Shown here: positions 35,057-46,421 of the stretch, piece by piece
Layout: each line of letters begins with the position of its first letter
Numbering within the stretch: the stretch's first letter is position 1
DNA from: Acanthoscelides obtectus
Taxonomy: Eukaryota; Arthropoda; Insecta; Coleoptera; Chrysomelidae
Assembly: GCA_963669975.1 (NCBI GenBank)
Contig: CAVLJG010000006.1
Span: 29,301,441 to 29,365,440 of the forward strand
Reading direction: 5' to 3'
DNA: 64,000 bases
Made by a program: the position numbers and the translations under genes
The notes under the pieces: model-generated
Told to the model about the DNA's origin: nothing
Database searches by the model: none
The model's input: only the letters and a program-made list of their open reading frames with translations

Positions 35057-35682
35057 CAGGGTGACGGGAAAATAGATGCGGAGCCGGTGGGGGGAGATAG
35101 TACAAGCCAATCTGAGTCGATTTTACTATAGGAACAACTGTCCGAAAATTAGCCGTTTTCAAACAAATTATCCTGTATTAAGGTATGCTTTTGTAAGTTT
35201 TATTGCTTTTTCCTTCCGCCTCTTATAATAGTCATATTTTTGACAATTCTTAATCGATTTGTGATTTTTATACCTCATTTGAAAGGTAATGAAACATAGA
35301 TGTCTTCTAATTATTTTTTACGAAAAATTTGTATGCGACTTTTTCTAGTAAACTGAACCCTTTGAGATGAACAAAGATTTTTTTCAACAAAAATTGAACT
35401 ATTTTGAAGCTTACTGCATGAGATAACGTCAATAATGTACATTTGAGTATCAATTTTCGTATTTTAGAATAGTCTTATTGAAAAACCAAAAAAAATCAAA
35501 TGAAACACCCAATTTTCAAGTTTTATGACTTGGTCAACCTATAAAGGACGTTAATTTTATAAAATCTTTAAGATTAGTATAATTCGAAAACGGCTAATTT
35601 TCGGACAGTAGTTCCTAGAGTAAAATCAACTCTGCTTGGCTTGTACTATCTCCCCCCACCGGCTCCGCATCCCGTCACCCTG
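35057..35682. mobile_element. TIR MITE, 626 bp
   Basis: TA at 35,055-35,056 and 35,683-35,684. The inverted repeats are about 115 bp: CAGGGTGACGGGA, then GATGCGGAGCCGGTGGGGGG and AGATAGTACAAGCC, then GATTTTACT, TAGGAAC and CTGTCCGAAAATTAGCCG. The left arm has 6 bp more than the right after GACGGGA. The interior is A+T rich with no coding region. Confidence 0.88.
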
Positions 35683-35964
35683 TATAAATCAAAGATGATA
35701 ATTTGGCGGTTATGAATACCCATCTCCATTATCGGTTGCATCTAGATTAAAAATCCTATAAGAGTATATTAAATAGCAGCACCCGGAATATGTTCGAATT
35801 ATAAGCGTTTTTGGAAATAAGAAGAAAATTCCTGATGTCATTTGCGTTCGATTCTGGGGCCTGATCTCAACTGAAATTTCGACCTTCAAATTAAGAATTT
35901 CGATGTCGCCTTGTCCTCATACTCTCGATATCTATATCGAAATTATGACAGCGGTTTAGATATA

Positions 35965-36960
35965 CAGGGTGTCGCAGAAATAACTGGCTAGATTGACACG
36001 CTAGGTAGATTAGCTTCAAATCAATCAGATAAAATCAATATGACCTTAGCAAAAGTTTTCAAGACATTGCCACTTTTAAGTTTTTTCAAAAAATCACTAC
36101 TTTTTGATCCTTTTTTGCCTGCCGTGCCTATAAAGGATTTTTTTCCCTGGGCTACCATTAATAGTTGGTTGAGACAACCTAGTATTTATTTCATTGAAAA
36201 CTAGGACGGTATGTTGAATTATTACATTGGGTTTCAATGCGAAAACCTTAACTAAAGTTTAACTAATTACCGTGAAAGAAATGTAACAGACTGAATCAGC
36301 AAATGACCTCAAAAATTAGATATTTGATGCTCTTTCAAAAATAGTACAACATTTGTAGGTTCTTTTTACTAAAAACCGAATCATTCCAAGTAGTGTCATT
36401 GTAATCGTAATACTTTCGAAATAAAAAATAATAAATGCAGCTGTCCCTTGTGTCCAAATTACAAGATTGTTGCTGCTGTGATCGATTTCTATTTTTTTAA
36501 CAAATGTCTATAACAGCTATCCATTATCCTTTTTTATTCATGGCTGTATGCAGGCATCAAAATAATGAACAGAATATTAAGTCGCTTTTTTTATTTCCAT
36601 TGATTTTTACTACATTCAGGTGGTACCCGCCTACCGCGATTACAGCAACTACAAAGTTGTAATTTTTACACAAAAGACGCCAACCTACCCCAAAGGTTTT
36701 TACGCGTTAATTTCTAAGACTTCGGCAATATGGAATTGCCAAACTTCCCGGAGTTAGAGGCCATGGTGTCAGGCTGTATTGGTGTACATACTGTAGTAAA
36801 ATGGCACATGTTTATGCGGATCGGTTTCCCAATCGAGTGCAACCAACCCCTCGTGCCTTTGTTAATGGGCTCGTGAATCAGGTTAAGTCACCTCACATGC
36901 CGGTGCTCCAAGACCTCACGATCAAATACAGGTCCGCACTGAAATACTTGTCGGGAGGAT
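35965..36960 (+). mobile_element. Tc/mariner-type remnant, one end visible
   Basis: The left end CAGGGTGTCGCAGAAATAAC at 35,965 is preceded by TA. A transposase fragment lies at 36,740-36,930. No right inverted end was found; the sequence runs into a T-rich tract at 36,980-37,012. Confidence 0.45.
36740..36930 (+). pseudogene. DUF4817-type transposase N-terminal fragment
   Basis: MAHVYADRFPNRVQPTPRAF then VNGLVNQVKS matches the helix-turn-helix pattern (A-x-x-LYAERFPNR-x-QP-x-x-x-F) of the same group as the fragments at 2,048 and 47,709. No catalytic region follows. Confidence 0.6.
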
Positions 36961-37299
36961 ACTTTATAAAACAAGGTAAATTTTTTTTTTTATTTTTTTT
37001 TTATTTTTTACACACATATTTTGGTTTATCTTCCTTCTACAATCATTATCTGAAAATTAATGACTCAACTTCAAAGTGTATAAGAAGGTATAGTGAAATA
37101 ATGAAAATAATTTGAAAAACAATAACAGATACAGCACTATGTGATGTAGAGTCAAATCACAGAATATGGTCTGCAAGAATTCTTTTTCTTCAAAAGCGTC
37201 AACTATATCATCGACCAACTGCAAAACTGCGAAGGTCGTGTTTTTTAACATCGAAATCCAAACTGGTTCAAATAGAACATGTTATCAGTTTCAAAATGT

Positions 37300-37940
37300 A
37301 AAACTATTTGTCTCACCAAGCACTTTTCGTAAATTTTGTTGAATAGGAAGTAATGATATCGGGCGATAGCTTGCGATATCGTCAGTATCGCCATTTTTGG
37401 AAACCGGTATCACAACTGCACGTTTTAAGCAGTCCGGAAATATGCTACACTCTATGCAGATATTTATTAATTTGGTTAGAGGCATTATGATTTGATTTTT
37501 AATCATTTTTATTAAAAGATTGCTCATATCATAAATATCTTTAGAGTTCTTCCTTCTAAGAGAATTGATAGCATCTTTGACGTCATTAAATGATACATTT
37601 TTAAAGGTGGCGCATTGGTGGAAGTATATTACTTTCTGGATGTAGCTCACCTAACAGTTTATTCGCAATGGTACAGACAAAGTCGTTGAATTCATTTGGT
37701 TCTTTGATGTATTCATACCAGTGCTTGTATTTTTGTTTTTCCTAACAATTTCTTACATAGCCTTCACTGGGTTGTTAGACTTTTTAATGATTTGTTCATT
37801 ATATTTTTTTTTCGTTGCATTTATTTTTTGGTTATATTTTTTCTTAAAGCTGTTTAGTCTTTTTTTCATGTAAACAGATTTGTCTTTGTTATACAAGGAA
37901 TTTAAGTAAAATAAATAGATCTCTCATATTTCTGAGGTCG
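37300..37940 (-). pseudogene. Non-LTR reverse transcriptase fragment
   Basis: Minus-strand pieces: a Lys/Asn-rich linker near 37,900-37,760; NEFNDFVCTIANKLLGELHP-like sequence near 37,700-37,640; VSFNDVKDAINSLRRKNSKD; then IYDMSNLLIKMIKNQI, IECSIFPDCLKRAVVIPVSK and IASYRPISLLPI, the first RT motifs. It stops before the catalytic D block. It corresponds to the part missing just after the endonuclease in the element at 17 kb, though nothing shows they were one family. Confidence 0.7.
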
Positions 37941-38316
37941 CTACTAAACCAGTTTGCAGTGTATGTCAAATCACAGTTCTTTTTCTGGGAATATTTCAAT
38001 TTTTTTTTGTACAGTCCAAGGAACAGTCCTGAATGAAATCCCACGTCAAATTGTCTACAAGGTTAAATAAAACTAACTTACCATACTCTGCGGTAGGCGG
38101 ATTGCAGCCCAGTTACCATGTTCTCAAGGTCTTGCGTGGATAATTTTAAGTCTGGAAGTTTTACATCCTTACATCGGCGAAATGTGCGAAATTTATTGAG
38201 TGGATACTGCAAATGCATTTCATTGATTTGGTTTTGTGGTCAGATACTTAGCTTTTCTAGAGAATTACATAGAAAATGTGTTACATGATGTAAGCAACGA
38301 TAGTACGAATGTGCTA

Positions 38317-38440
38317 TCAGAACGACGTTACCCCACCGCATGTTCGTCGTGACATAACCGCCTGGTTAAATAATCATGACAGACAACGATGGATTGGCAG
38401 AAAGGGTACCGTACATTGGATGGATTTCTTTTTGTGAGGC
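38317..38440 (+). pseudogene. Small transposase (DDE) fragment
   Basis: QNDVTPPHVRRDITAWLNNH then DRQRWIGRKGTVHW and DFFL resembles the second-Asp-to-third-Asp region of Tc/DUF4817 transposases (QQDGAPAH...WIGR-x-GP-x-W...DFFLWG). The segment containing RSPDLTPL is deleted. Confidence 0.5.
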
Positions 38441-40956
38441 GATTTTAAACAACTAGGTGGAATAGATAATGCGTTTTCATAAAATTCCAGACACAACAAA
38501 TTTTGGGAAAATACGTTTTTCTTTATTAAAAGCATTCCGCAGTTGTATCCCTCAGAATGGTGATCTTTCTGAAGAGTAATTATTTGCAGCAAGTTACTGC
38601 CAGTACTATTTTTATTTGGAAAAACAATGCTACTAATCCCCTGTATCTCCGCCACAGGTGCATGTTAGTTTTAAGTAAAGGAATGTGGATAATACTTTGG
38701 CAAATCCACATACCAAATTTTAATTGATTCCAGTGTACAGTTTTGAAGATATTAAAAAAATTGCTATTTATTTTTAAACTTTTTAACGAAAAAATGTCAC
38801 CTAGAAGATCCCCCTTAAAACGCAGTCCGGTGTATGATGTCTCACCTTTGTTCACGACTTGTCAATCACCATGTACAGATATACCCACTACAAGTGCAAG
38901 ACCCCAAAATAGCAGCAATCAAACACCACATAGTAAATTAAATTTTCGATCTACCAATCTTTGTTCTGAAGAATTGAACATTTGATTAAGTAGCTTCATC
39001 GGTACTAATAAGAATCTAAACGATATATGTACCGGATCTGAATCAATTAGTGAATTCAGACTAGGTAGAAAGAGCAAGCCTACGATGTGTTTGTCACCAA
39101 AATCTCAGTCGGTAGTTATGGTGAAAGTGCATACTACCAGCGGACTTGACATAAATTAATTTTTGACAGTTCTGTGATTACATTCGTATTTTTAATGATA
39201 CCTTTTAAAGGTGCAAGTGTTCACAGATAATTGTGGTGTTAGATGATTTAGACATTTAGACATGGTACTTCTTAAATAATTTGCAAAGAGCGGCACAAGT
39301 CTGATGAAGGTATATTTTTCCACCCCAAAAATTTTGGTTACTACGTGGATCACCAAGTTGACCTCCAAACGGCGTCTGAGGTCACAATTTAGGTCATATT
39401 AGAGACAACAATACATTTCTTTCTCGATCTCTCGGAACTTTTATTGGAACATTTTTTCGAAAGAAATTTCTAGATTTTATAATATCAGTGATTTTAAAGA
39501 CACACGACCACTGAGATGCTTTGCAACGTGAAGTTAATATATGGATAAAGTTAAAACTGAAAACGAAAGGAATATCCAAATACATTGCATCTCTTCCTCT
39601 TCTTTGTCTTTTTAGTCCTCGTGAGGCCTCTGAAACTTTCCACTCCACCAGCGTGAACTTTTTGCCTAATTAAGTAGTTTAGACCGAGAGTTTCTCGCGT
39701 TGAGGGACCGGAAACGTAATCATATTTCAAGTTCCCGAGAATACACTTTTCTAATTTTTCCCATTGAAGGCGTAGTCGTCTTCTTGAGGCTTCTCTGTTG
39801 TTTTTCTTCAGGTTTTGCCGCCACAGCCGAATCGCTGAGTAGACAATGAGTCTATCCCTTTTGTTTTTCCGTAGTAACTTCTAATTGCGAGCAGTGAGAA
39901 AAAGTGAACTATCTGTAAGTGAAATTGTCTAGGTCTTTTGATTCGAGGAATGGTAGTGAAGTGAGAGATTTGATTTGTACAAGAAAAGTGTTAAATGTTT
40001 CATGAGCGATCAGAAAATGGCGACAAGGGAAGTGTCTTCGAGCTCCGTATCATCTCTACTTTGTAACCAGTTGAATATCAGCGAGTTTTCGTTCTTCTGG
40101 AAAAATGCTGAATTTGTGAAGCACACACACACACTGAATAGTCGCACAGTAGTCTGTGTAATAGCAAACCTGTCAAAAATTGAAAAAACTACCGAAAATT
40201 AATAGAAATTATCAACTATTGTAAAGTTAGTACCTTAAACAACAAGTTGGCAATAGTATTAAAACTTTGTTTACACTACCTTTACCAAGACATATACAAA
40301 ATTTGTAACACATATCGAAGTCTAATGACTCAGCGCTCCTGGTTCCGTAGCTGAAATAAATGTTTGGTCCAACAACCCCACAGCTGGAAATAATACTTTA
40401 TAATCAACGAAATATTAAAATTAGACTTCAGTTCCAAATCATCCCTATTCACAAACCTGAAACTTGTGTTACAGACATCTTTCAAATTTTGGGATGGACA
40501 AATAAGTCGCAGATCAGGCGCTTTCACAACATCTTTAGGCTCTCCCTACGAGGACCTTTTCAGCTCCGTCTGTGACGAAAGAATAGTCCACCTAAAAACT
40601 GTCAAATTTTCTCCCTTATCTATGCTGCGGATAAAAGAAATTTGAATTACTATAGAATTAAGAATAACTTAATCTAAACCAATAAATAGACTAATACAAA
40701 ATAATTATTTATTCATTTATTCAAAAAGTACACAATAATTCTTAGTAAGTCATGGCTACCAACATTTTCGATGCCCGGACCCCCGAAGTAATATAAGCAC
40801 TTTTCCCAAACTTAATTCATATCAATAAAATAGGTAACAGAATACAAAAACGTACAAATTACTGCTTTGCCCATACCTACCCATTGCTTGTTTTCTAGAA
40901 AAAAAAAAGGAATCAGTTTCCTCCATTTCCGTGACTGACACAAACCTTTCTGTATG
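38441..40956. other. No gene recognised
   Basis: 2.5 kb without a family match. A frame at 38,743-38,985 is rich in Ser, Pro and Arg (MSPRRSPLKRSPVYDV) and a frame at 39,975-40,202 contains MATREVSSSSVSSLL. Neither has a splice-supported context or a recognisable domain. Confidence 0.35.
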
Positions 40957-42137
40957 TAATGAACCCTCATATGTGTGGTCCAAAATTGTATAGTTCAGGA
41001 GGTATTTGCAATTTTGTGTAATTTCGAAAAAAACGGGATAATGAACTTTTACTCGTAATTACAAGTAAACCATTAGGCTTAGGGCTGAGATTTTTTGAGA
41101 TGAACTAAAGTTTTAACAACGGTTATGTCACTTTCTAACAGAGCTCATTAGAAATCAACGCAAAAAATCTTGAATTAACTTTTTTGTGAAAAATCTCTTC
41201 CACCCCTCAACTTTGGAGGGCGGTAAAGATTGAGGTTGTATTTCATTGTTCATTTTATTACAAAAACTGTTTTAATCCATGTAGAATAAACCCTGAAAAT
41301 TTCAGTTTGCTACGATAGATGCCTCACCTTAAAAAATCTGTGTTGGGCGCAGGTGGTTATATCTACACATGTAAACAAGAAATTATATTTTACGAGCTAC
41401 ATACCAAACGACTTGATTGAGTTCGACATATGATGTACTGTTAGATTCGTCCTAGTAATGCGAGTGATACTGTGTGTATTAGTATTTTGTAAAATCAAAC
41501 TGGCGGGTTTATAAATAAATATTATGAAAAACCAAATTCATTTCAAAGACTAAAGGACAATTTTATTGGAAGCTGTCGCTTGTGTATAGAAAATACAGGA
41601 GCCCGTTTCGAACATGTTCATTAAAAGTTACTTAAATTAAATTGTATTCCACATTTGTCGGTAAAGAGCGGCTAAACACAATACGTTCTGTATTTGTAGG
41701 TGGTAAGGATTTTATTGCGTTTCTTACGTTTATCGCATCTCAAAAACGAATGTAACATGATACACTCATTGTAGCAAGCTGAAATTTCCATGGTTTATTC
41801 TAGATGGATTGAAACAGTTTTCCCAATAAAATGACTAATGAAATAAAACCTCAATTTTTTTTACCGCCCTCCAAAGCTTTGAGATGGAAGAGATTTCTCA
41901 CAAAAAAATTAATTTAAAATATTTTGCGTTGATTTCTAACTGGCTCTGTCAAAAAGTGAAATAACCGTTGATAAGACTAACCATTAAGCTCATCTCAGAA
42001 TAAAAATCACAGCCCTAAACCTAATGTTTTAGTTGTAACTGCGATTGAAAGTTCATTATCCCGTTATTTTTTTTTCACAAAATTGCAAATATCTGCTGAA
42101 TTATAAAATTTCGGACCACACATGTAAGGGTTCACTT
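40957..42137. mobile_element. Foldback element with ~365-bp inverted arms
   Basis: The left arm 40,957-41,318 is the inverted match of the right arm 41,771-42,137. Shared landmarks are GAACCCT(C/T)A...TGTGTGGTCC, AACATTAGG-like, CTCTTCCA, CTTTGGAGGGCGGTAAA and GTAGAATAAACC. The 452-bp loop has no coding region. A single arm recurs at 11,395. ACACTCTGTATA at about 42,191 may be a decayed terminal motif. Confidence 0.75.
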
Positions 42138-42816
42138 GATAGATTTTTAGGCCCTTTTCACCTGACTTTCGTTGGCCCACTACTTACTTTACACTCTGTA
42201 TACATCAGCCCCTTAAAAAGCCGATCATACAAAGTTGGAATTATCAGCACACCCTATGCTTTACAAAGTCATTATTTCTCCTACATTTAGTTGCTAATTT
42301 TTTAAAAAGGTTTGAGAGATATTTATAAGTACCATTTCGCGATGGGCGATTTTCGGTTTCTAAGTAGAAGAATAAATTCGCTTTGCCCGGGGCGTTAGCC
42401 TTGGCGGCGTCTCCTCTAGACCTCCTTAAAAGCAGAAACTTGGATACCGCAGTTTGTTTACTGGCAAATATATTACGCAATACCCTATTTCATGTATCCC
42501 ATCGTATTTTTCAAGGTGGAATATATTCCATATTTTATGGAATATATCAAAACTGAAATAAATTGGTAGCTGTATATAACTCTCGAATAATTGCATTGAA
42601 ATATACGTGAATATTAAAATGCTTGTTATCGTTGCGATATAATTCGAGAATCATCGTTTAAAAATCCAACACGATCAAACAGAAATAAAAAAAAAGATTC
42701 CAGGAAGTGTTGATATAAAATTCAGCCAATTTAATTCCATGGGTACATATCTATGCTAAAACAATTATTATTAGAATCTACGAAGAACGAGATAGATAGT
42801 CTCATATTAGTCTAAT
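42138..42816. other. No gene recognised
   Basis: Contains a 50-bp segment (42,626-42,675; GTTATCGTTGCGAT...TTAAAAATCCAA) repeated in the same orientation at 46,062-46,110, on the other side of the inverted-end unit. Confidence 0.4.
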
Positions 42817-44236
42817 GGGGGTATTTAAAACATGGAAGCATAAGATGGGTATACTAATTTTTATAGAAATACTTGAGACCTACACAATGAGGCTACAGGT
42901 AAAAGGATCCGACTAATAGTAAAAAAGTTATAGCCGAAAACTGAGGCAAAATGCAAGTTATGACTCTGCCACGCTCTGTTTTCTTAATCACTTTTTAATT
43001 TTAAGCTAAAGTTATTTCTCTCAATTGAGGCAATGGATGATTAAAAAAAACTACGGGGTTACTGAGGCTAAAGCCGTGGTTTAGCGTTGGCAAATTAGGC
43101 CCTATGCTCGTGTACACCGGAGAGTAGGGACGGCATTTTTTTTTTAGGGGCGCCACCAGCTTTTATCCGCCAAAACAGGAAGACGCCTTGGTGTTGAAAG
43201 GCACTCTTTAGCCCAAAACCCCAAGAAATAAAAACAAAATACATACAAACAATAGATTTTCTGTGTGGGTAAATAATTGCTAAAATTAACATCAATACAT
43301 TTTATTACATCTACTAACGGCTAACAACAAAAATTTAAGCCAGCCAAACTAATGCGAAAGCTTATTGACCAACTAATTTAAAATGGGCGAGGAAGGCTTC
43401 AAAACCGATGACGTAAGAATCCCTATGGTGGAAAAAAAGTCTCTGTTCGGAAAGAGGTCCCCGGTAGAAAACGTGTCAATGGATCTCCAGTAGCGAAGAT
43501 TCCCCCAAAATAAAAGCCCTAGATGAAGTCGGGTAGGGTTTTTCACGTGGTTCGGTCTGGCGAAAAGTGCAGCTAAAGACAATAAGATCCTACAAATTGT
43601 AGAATTTCTCGGGTCCAAGGGTAGACGAAAAAAAAAGATGCTACGCACTCACAACAGGAATGACCCAGGAAATTATCTATAAAATTTTCTTCCACAATCC
43701 AACGAAGATGCCCCAGGCAAAAAAAGAGGAAAATTTCTGGTCTTCTGGCACTAGCGGAACAGAACAAGATGGCCCTCCGATAGTGGAAGGAAGTACCATC
43801 CCAAAATTTAATTTTTTCGACTTGACATTTCCAAATATAGTTGCACGCCTGACCATTAAGAGCCAAGCGTTGTCGGCTAATCCCAGAATGAGAAGGTTCC
43901 TAATATAAATTCAAGGAAATATCGTGAATAAATGTGTCATATGTGCATATAAATTTGATTGATTAATAAACATAAGGAAATTCTGAAATAAAAATTGGCA
44001 CCATGCGGAACAAGCGAGGTGTGCAAATAGTTAGGTACGCAGAATAGTACCTCGACATCAGCGACATCAGCCTTTGACATTGGAAGATTTCAGAAAACAA
44101 TAATAAATTCATCTGACTATCAAAGAAATACATATTCCAATAGGTGAGTAATAATATTTATGCAACACAAATAGTTTTTAATTCAAAAGGTAATATCAAT
44201 TTATAGATGTACATTTATTTATTTATTTATTTTTAG

Positions 44237-44804
44237 CTCCGGAGTGACAAACCGGATTGTTGTTGGGATGTTAGCAAATCCCCGAGGCGAAAATTTCGAG
44301 ATTCAATTGATTTCTTGACGGTGGAAGATCTAGCATGGGATGGAAGCAACCGAGTTATTTATGAAAATAATATGTGGAATTCTAAAATTATTACTCATGG
44401 TGAACCAGGGAAATTACTAGGCAACACAAGAAGAAATTGTCCATATCAGGGTGAGTAAATTCTTCAATTAATTACCTGAATGCATGGAAAATTGACTACA
44501 CATTTATAAACTTAGTGGTAGAAACTGTAAAGATGATCAAAATGGAGTGCGATTGCTGTACGTTAAATTTAATAACTGAAATTTTTGGATTATAAAATAG
44601 ATCAGGATGGATCATGTTTAATTGATTGAGAAATATTTGGTTTCAGTTCCCAAATTGTTCAGTGACATGGAAGATGCTGACTACCATATACAGGCAGCCA
44701 AACGACTACAGAAGAAAAACAACGGATACAAATTAAAAATTATAGTTATTCCGTGGTATTCATTTGTTATGTTTGTTATTTCAAATAAACATGATAATAG
44801 GTAA
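44237..44804 (+). CDS. Possible two-exon reading frame, unknown function
   Basis: Exon a (44,237-44,450) is preceded by TTATTTTTAG and followed by CAGG/GTGAGT. Exon b (44,647-44,804) is preceded by GGTTTCAG and ends at TAA, with AATAAA overlapping its end. Joined, they are in phase for about 123 codons, with stretches such as DFLTVEDLAWDGSNRVIYEN, RRNCPYQVPKLFSDMEDADY and HIQAAKRLQKKNNGYKLKI. No known domain. A 93-bp GT-AG interval (44,144-44,236) could join a further upstream piece, but only in a different frame. That weakens the model. It lies inside the 42,817-45,719 inverted-end unit. Confidence 0.28.
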
Positions 44805-45074
44805 ATGTCTGCGTGTTATTTATTTTGGTTATGAATTACGTGAGAAAAATATAGCTAAATACATCGTTAAAAACAAGCCCTATCTTGGGAAATGGCCAAT
44901 GGGCCGGTCGAGTCATTTCTGTCAATAAAATTGATTTAATAATATGCTATGAATAAAAATAATATGCTACGGAGATTATTAGATTAGATTATCGGCTTTT
45001 GTTTCTTCCTTCTCAAGTTCTTGCTGCATTACTTCAAATTAAACCTGTGCGACAATAACAACAACAACAATAAA

Positions 45075-45545
45075 AGACAACTGTTACAACTCTTGTTGCT
45101 AATGCAACGATACTTTTACACAGCTACTTGAAATTCTTAAAATCTGTAGGCTTGATACGTCGAGGTAACCACAACAAAATTGGAGTCGATTGGTCAAGTA
45201 GTTTTTGAGAATTTCTAATTGCTTATCAAAAAAACCTGTCTTCGAGCCATCACTGCTAGTTTACTGAGCAATGTACGTGGTTCGTTCAAAGTGCATTTTA
45301 TCGCGAAATACACGAGCTTCCCTTGCCGACATGAGCCACAAACCATTCCAAAAGATAATTCTTATTTTGATGCGAAAAACGAAGGGGATAAACAATTAGA
45401 AATTCTCAAAAACCACTTGACCAATCGACACCAATTTTCATTTAGAAGTATGAAGCCTACGAAGTTGAAGGATTTCAAGTATCTGCGTGAAACTATCGTC
45501 GCATTACCAACAAGTGCTAAAACCTGCATCTTGCCACGGCTTTCG
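45075..45545. repeat. Inverted repeat (hairpin), ~165-bp arms
   Basis: 45,075-45,235 is the inverted match of 45,384-45,545: GATTGGTCAAGT(A/G)GTTTTTGAG then AATTTCTAATTG, plus TACTTGAAAT, GTAGGCTT and AATGC(A/G)ACGATA. A 122-codon open stretch across it (45,219-45,587) is a by-product of the repeat and I do not call it a gene. Confidence 0.78.
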
Positions 45546-45719
45546 GTCATAGCTTGTTTACTATTAGGCGGATCTTTTTACGTGTGATCTCATTCTGCGG
45601 CTCTCAGCACTTTCGATTTAATCCCAAAAAACACATTTTCTGATTCTTTTTCTCGAATAAAAAGTTTTCCCACAAATATTAGTGTACCCATTTCATGCGT
45701 CCATGATTTAAATACCCCC

Positions 45720-46421
45720 TTGAACAACTTGCATCAATAAAACCAGACCTTAGAAACATTTCGCAAGCCAAAGGTATTTTCGTCTAATATGATTAGACTA
45801 TAAATATGCAGATGTGTCGGACAAAGGCTTAAGTTGAGCATTAGTGTTATTAATATGCTTATCTTGATATTTTTGCTCTGTCAATTAGCACAATGGTCAT
45901 AAAGGGCTGGACAATGTTTATAAAGCACAAATGAATAAAAGATATCCAAATATCCACGAGAGCTTTAAAAAACTTATGTATGTGTTACCGTTATTTGCAA
46001 GGGAAAATATAGAGTTGAAGTGTCTGATAGTTGTACTAAGGAACACGCTCATATTTAAATTAGAGTTATCGTTGCAATCGCGGATCATCGGTTAAAAATC
46101 CAATCATGCAACAAATCCATATCGAAACATATGTTTGTGAAAATACTTTTTAAAAATGAGACACTCTGTACCGTATGTACATGTTAGAGGCAAACGCATT
46201 AGGCCGGCATTACTGTTTCCAATATTCCCATTTCAACCTATTTGAGCATCAATAACGATAGTGGTCACGAAGCGCTGGGCAATGAAGGACAAATAGATGA
46301 AAAATATTGAAATGCCTGCAATATAATTGAAACACCTAAAGAATAGCCAGGTCAAAACAAATATCAATAAATTAACGAGCGCATAGACAGCGCCCTCTGT
46401 GATACACTAGTAAAGTATATA
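45720..46421. repeat. Short direct repeats, no gene
   Basis: A roughly 50-bp block at 45,890-45,945 (TGGTCATAAAGGGCTGGACA) recurs diverged at 46,258-46,310 (TGGTCACGAAGCGCTGGGCA). No coding region was seen. Confidence 0.45.

Larger units (their letters stand above)
42817..45719. mobile_element. Candidate 2.9-kb element with long imperfect inverted ends
   Basis: The left end GGGGGTATTTAAAACATGGA at 42,817 matches the reverse complement of the right end (GGGGGTATTTAAATCATGGA at 45,719). The similarity goes on through ATGGGTA(T/C)ACTAAT and, after an indel, through GTAAAA(G/A)GATCCG, CTAATAGTAAA and TGCA(A/G)GTT (to 42,970 and 45,520). No clear target duplication. The interior includes a possible two-exon reading frame and a hairpin. 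No transposase was recognised. Confidence 0.5.

Noticed and set aside
36600..36720. Third EGF-gene exon after CATTCAG near 36,615
   Set aside because: Phase-1 translation gives no EGF or other extracellular motif and runs into a stop without a donor; the region belongs to a transposase remnant.
38743..38985. Ser/Pro/Arg-rich frame that might be a gag-like ORF
   Set aside because: No zinc knuckle, coiled coil or neighbouring pol; low-complexity composition can look like this by chance.
43373..43908. Overlapping frames on both strands near 43.4-43.9 kb considered as LTR retrotransposon gag
   Set aside because: No LTRs, no protease/RT/integrase motif, and the frames are broken on both strands.
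45219..45587. 122-codon open frame
   Set aside because: Its sequence lies almost wholly within an inverted repeat (45,075-45,545), so the openness is explained by repeat structure. There is no domain.
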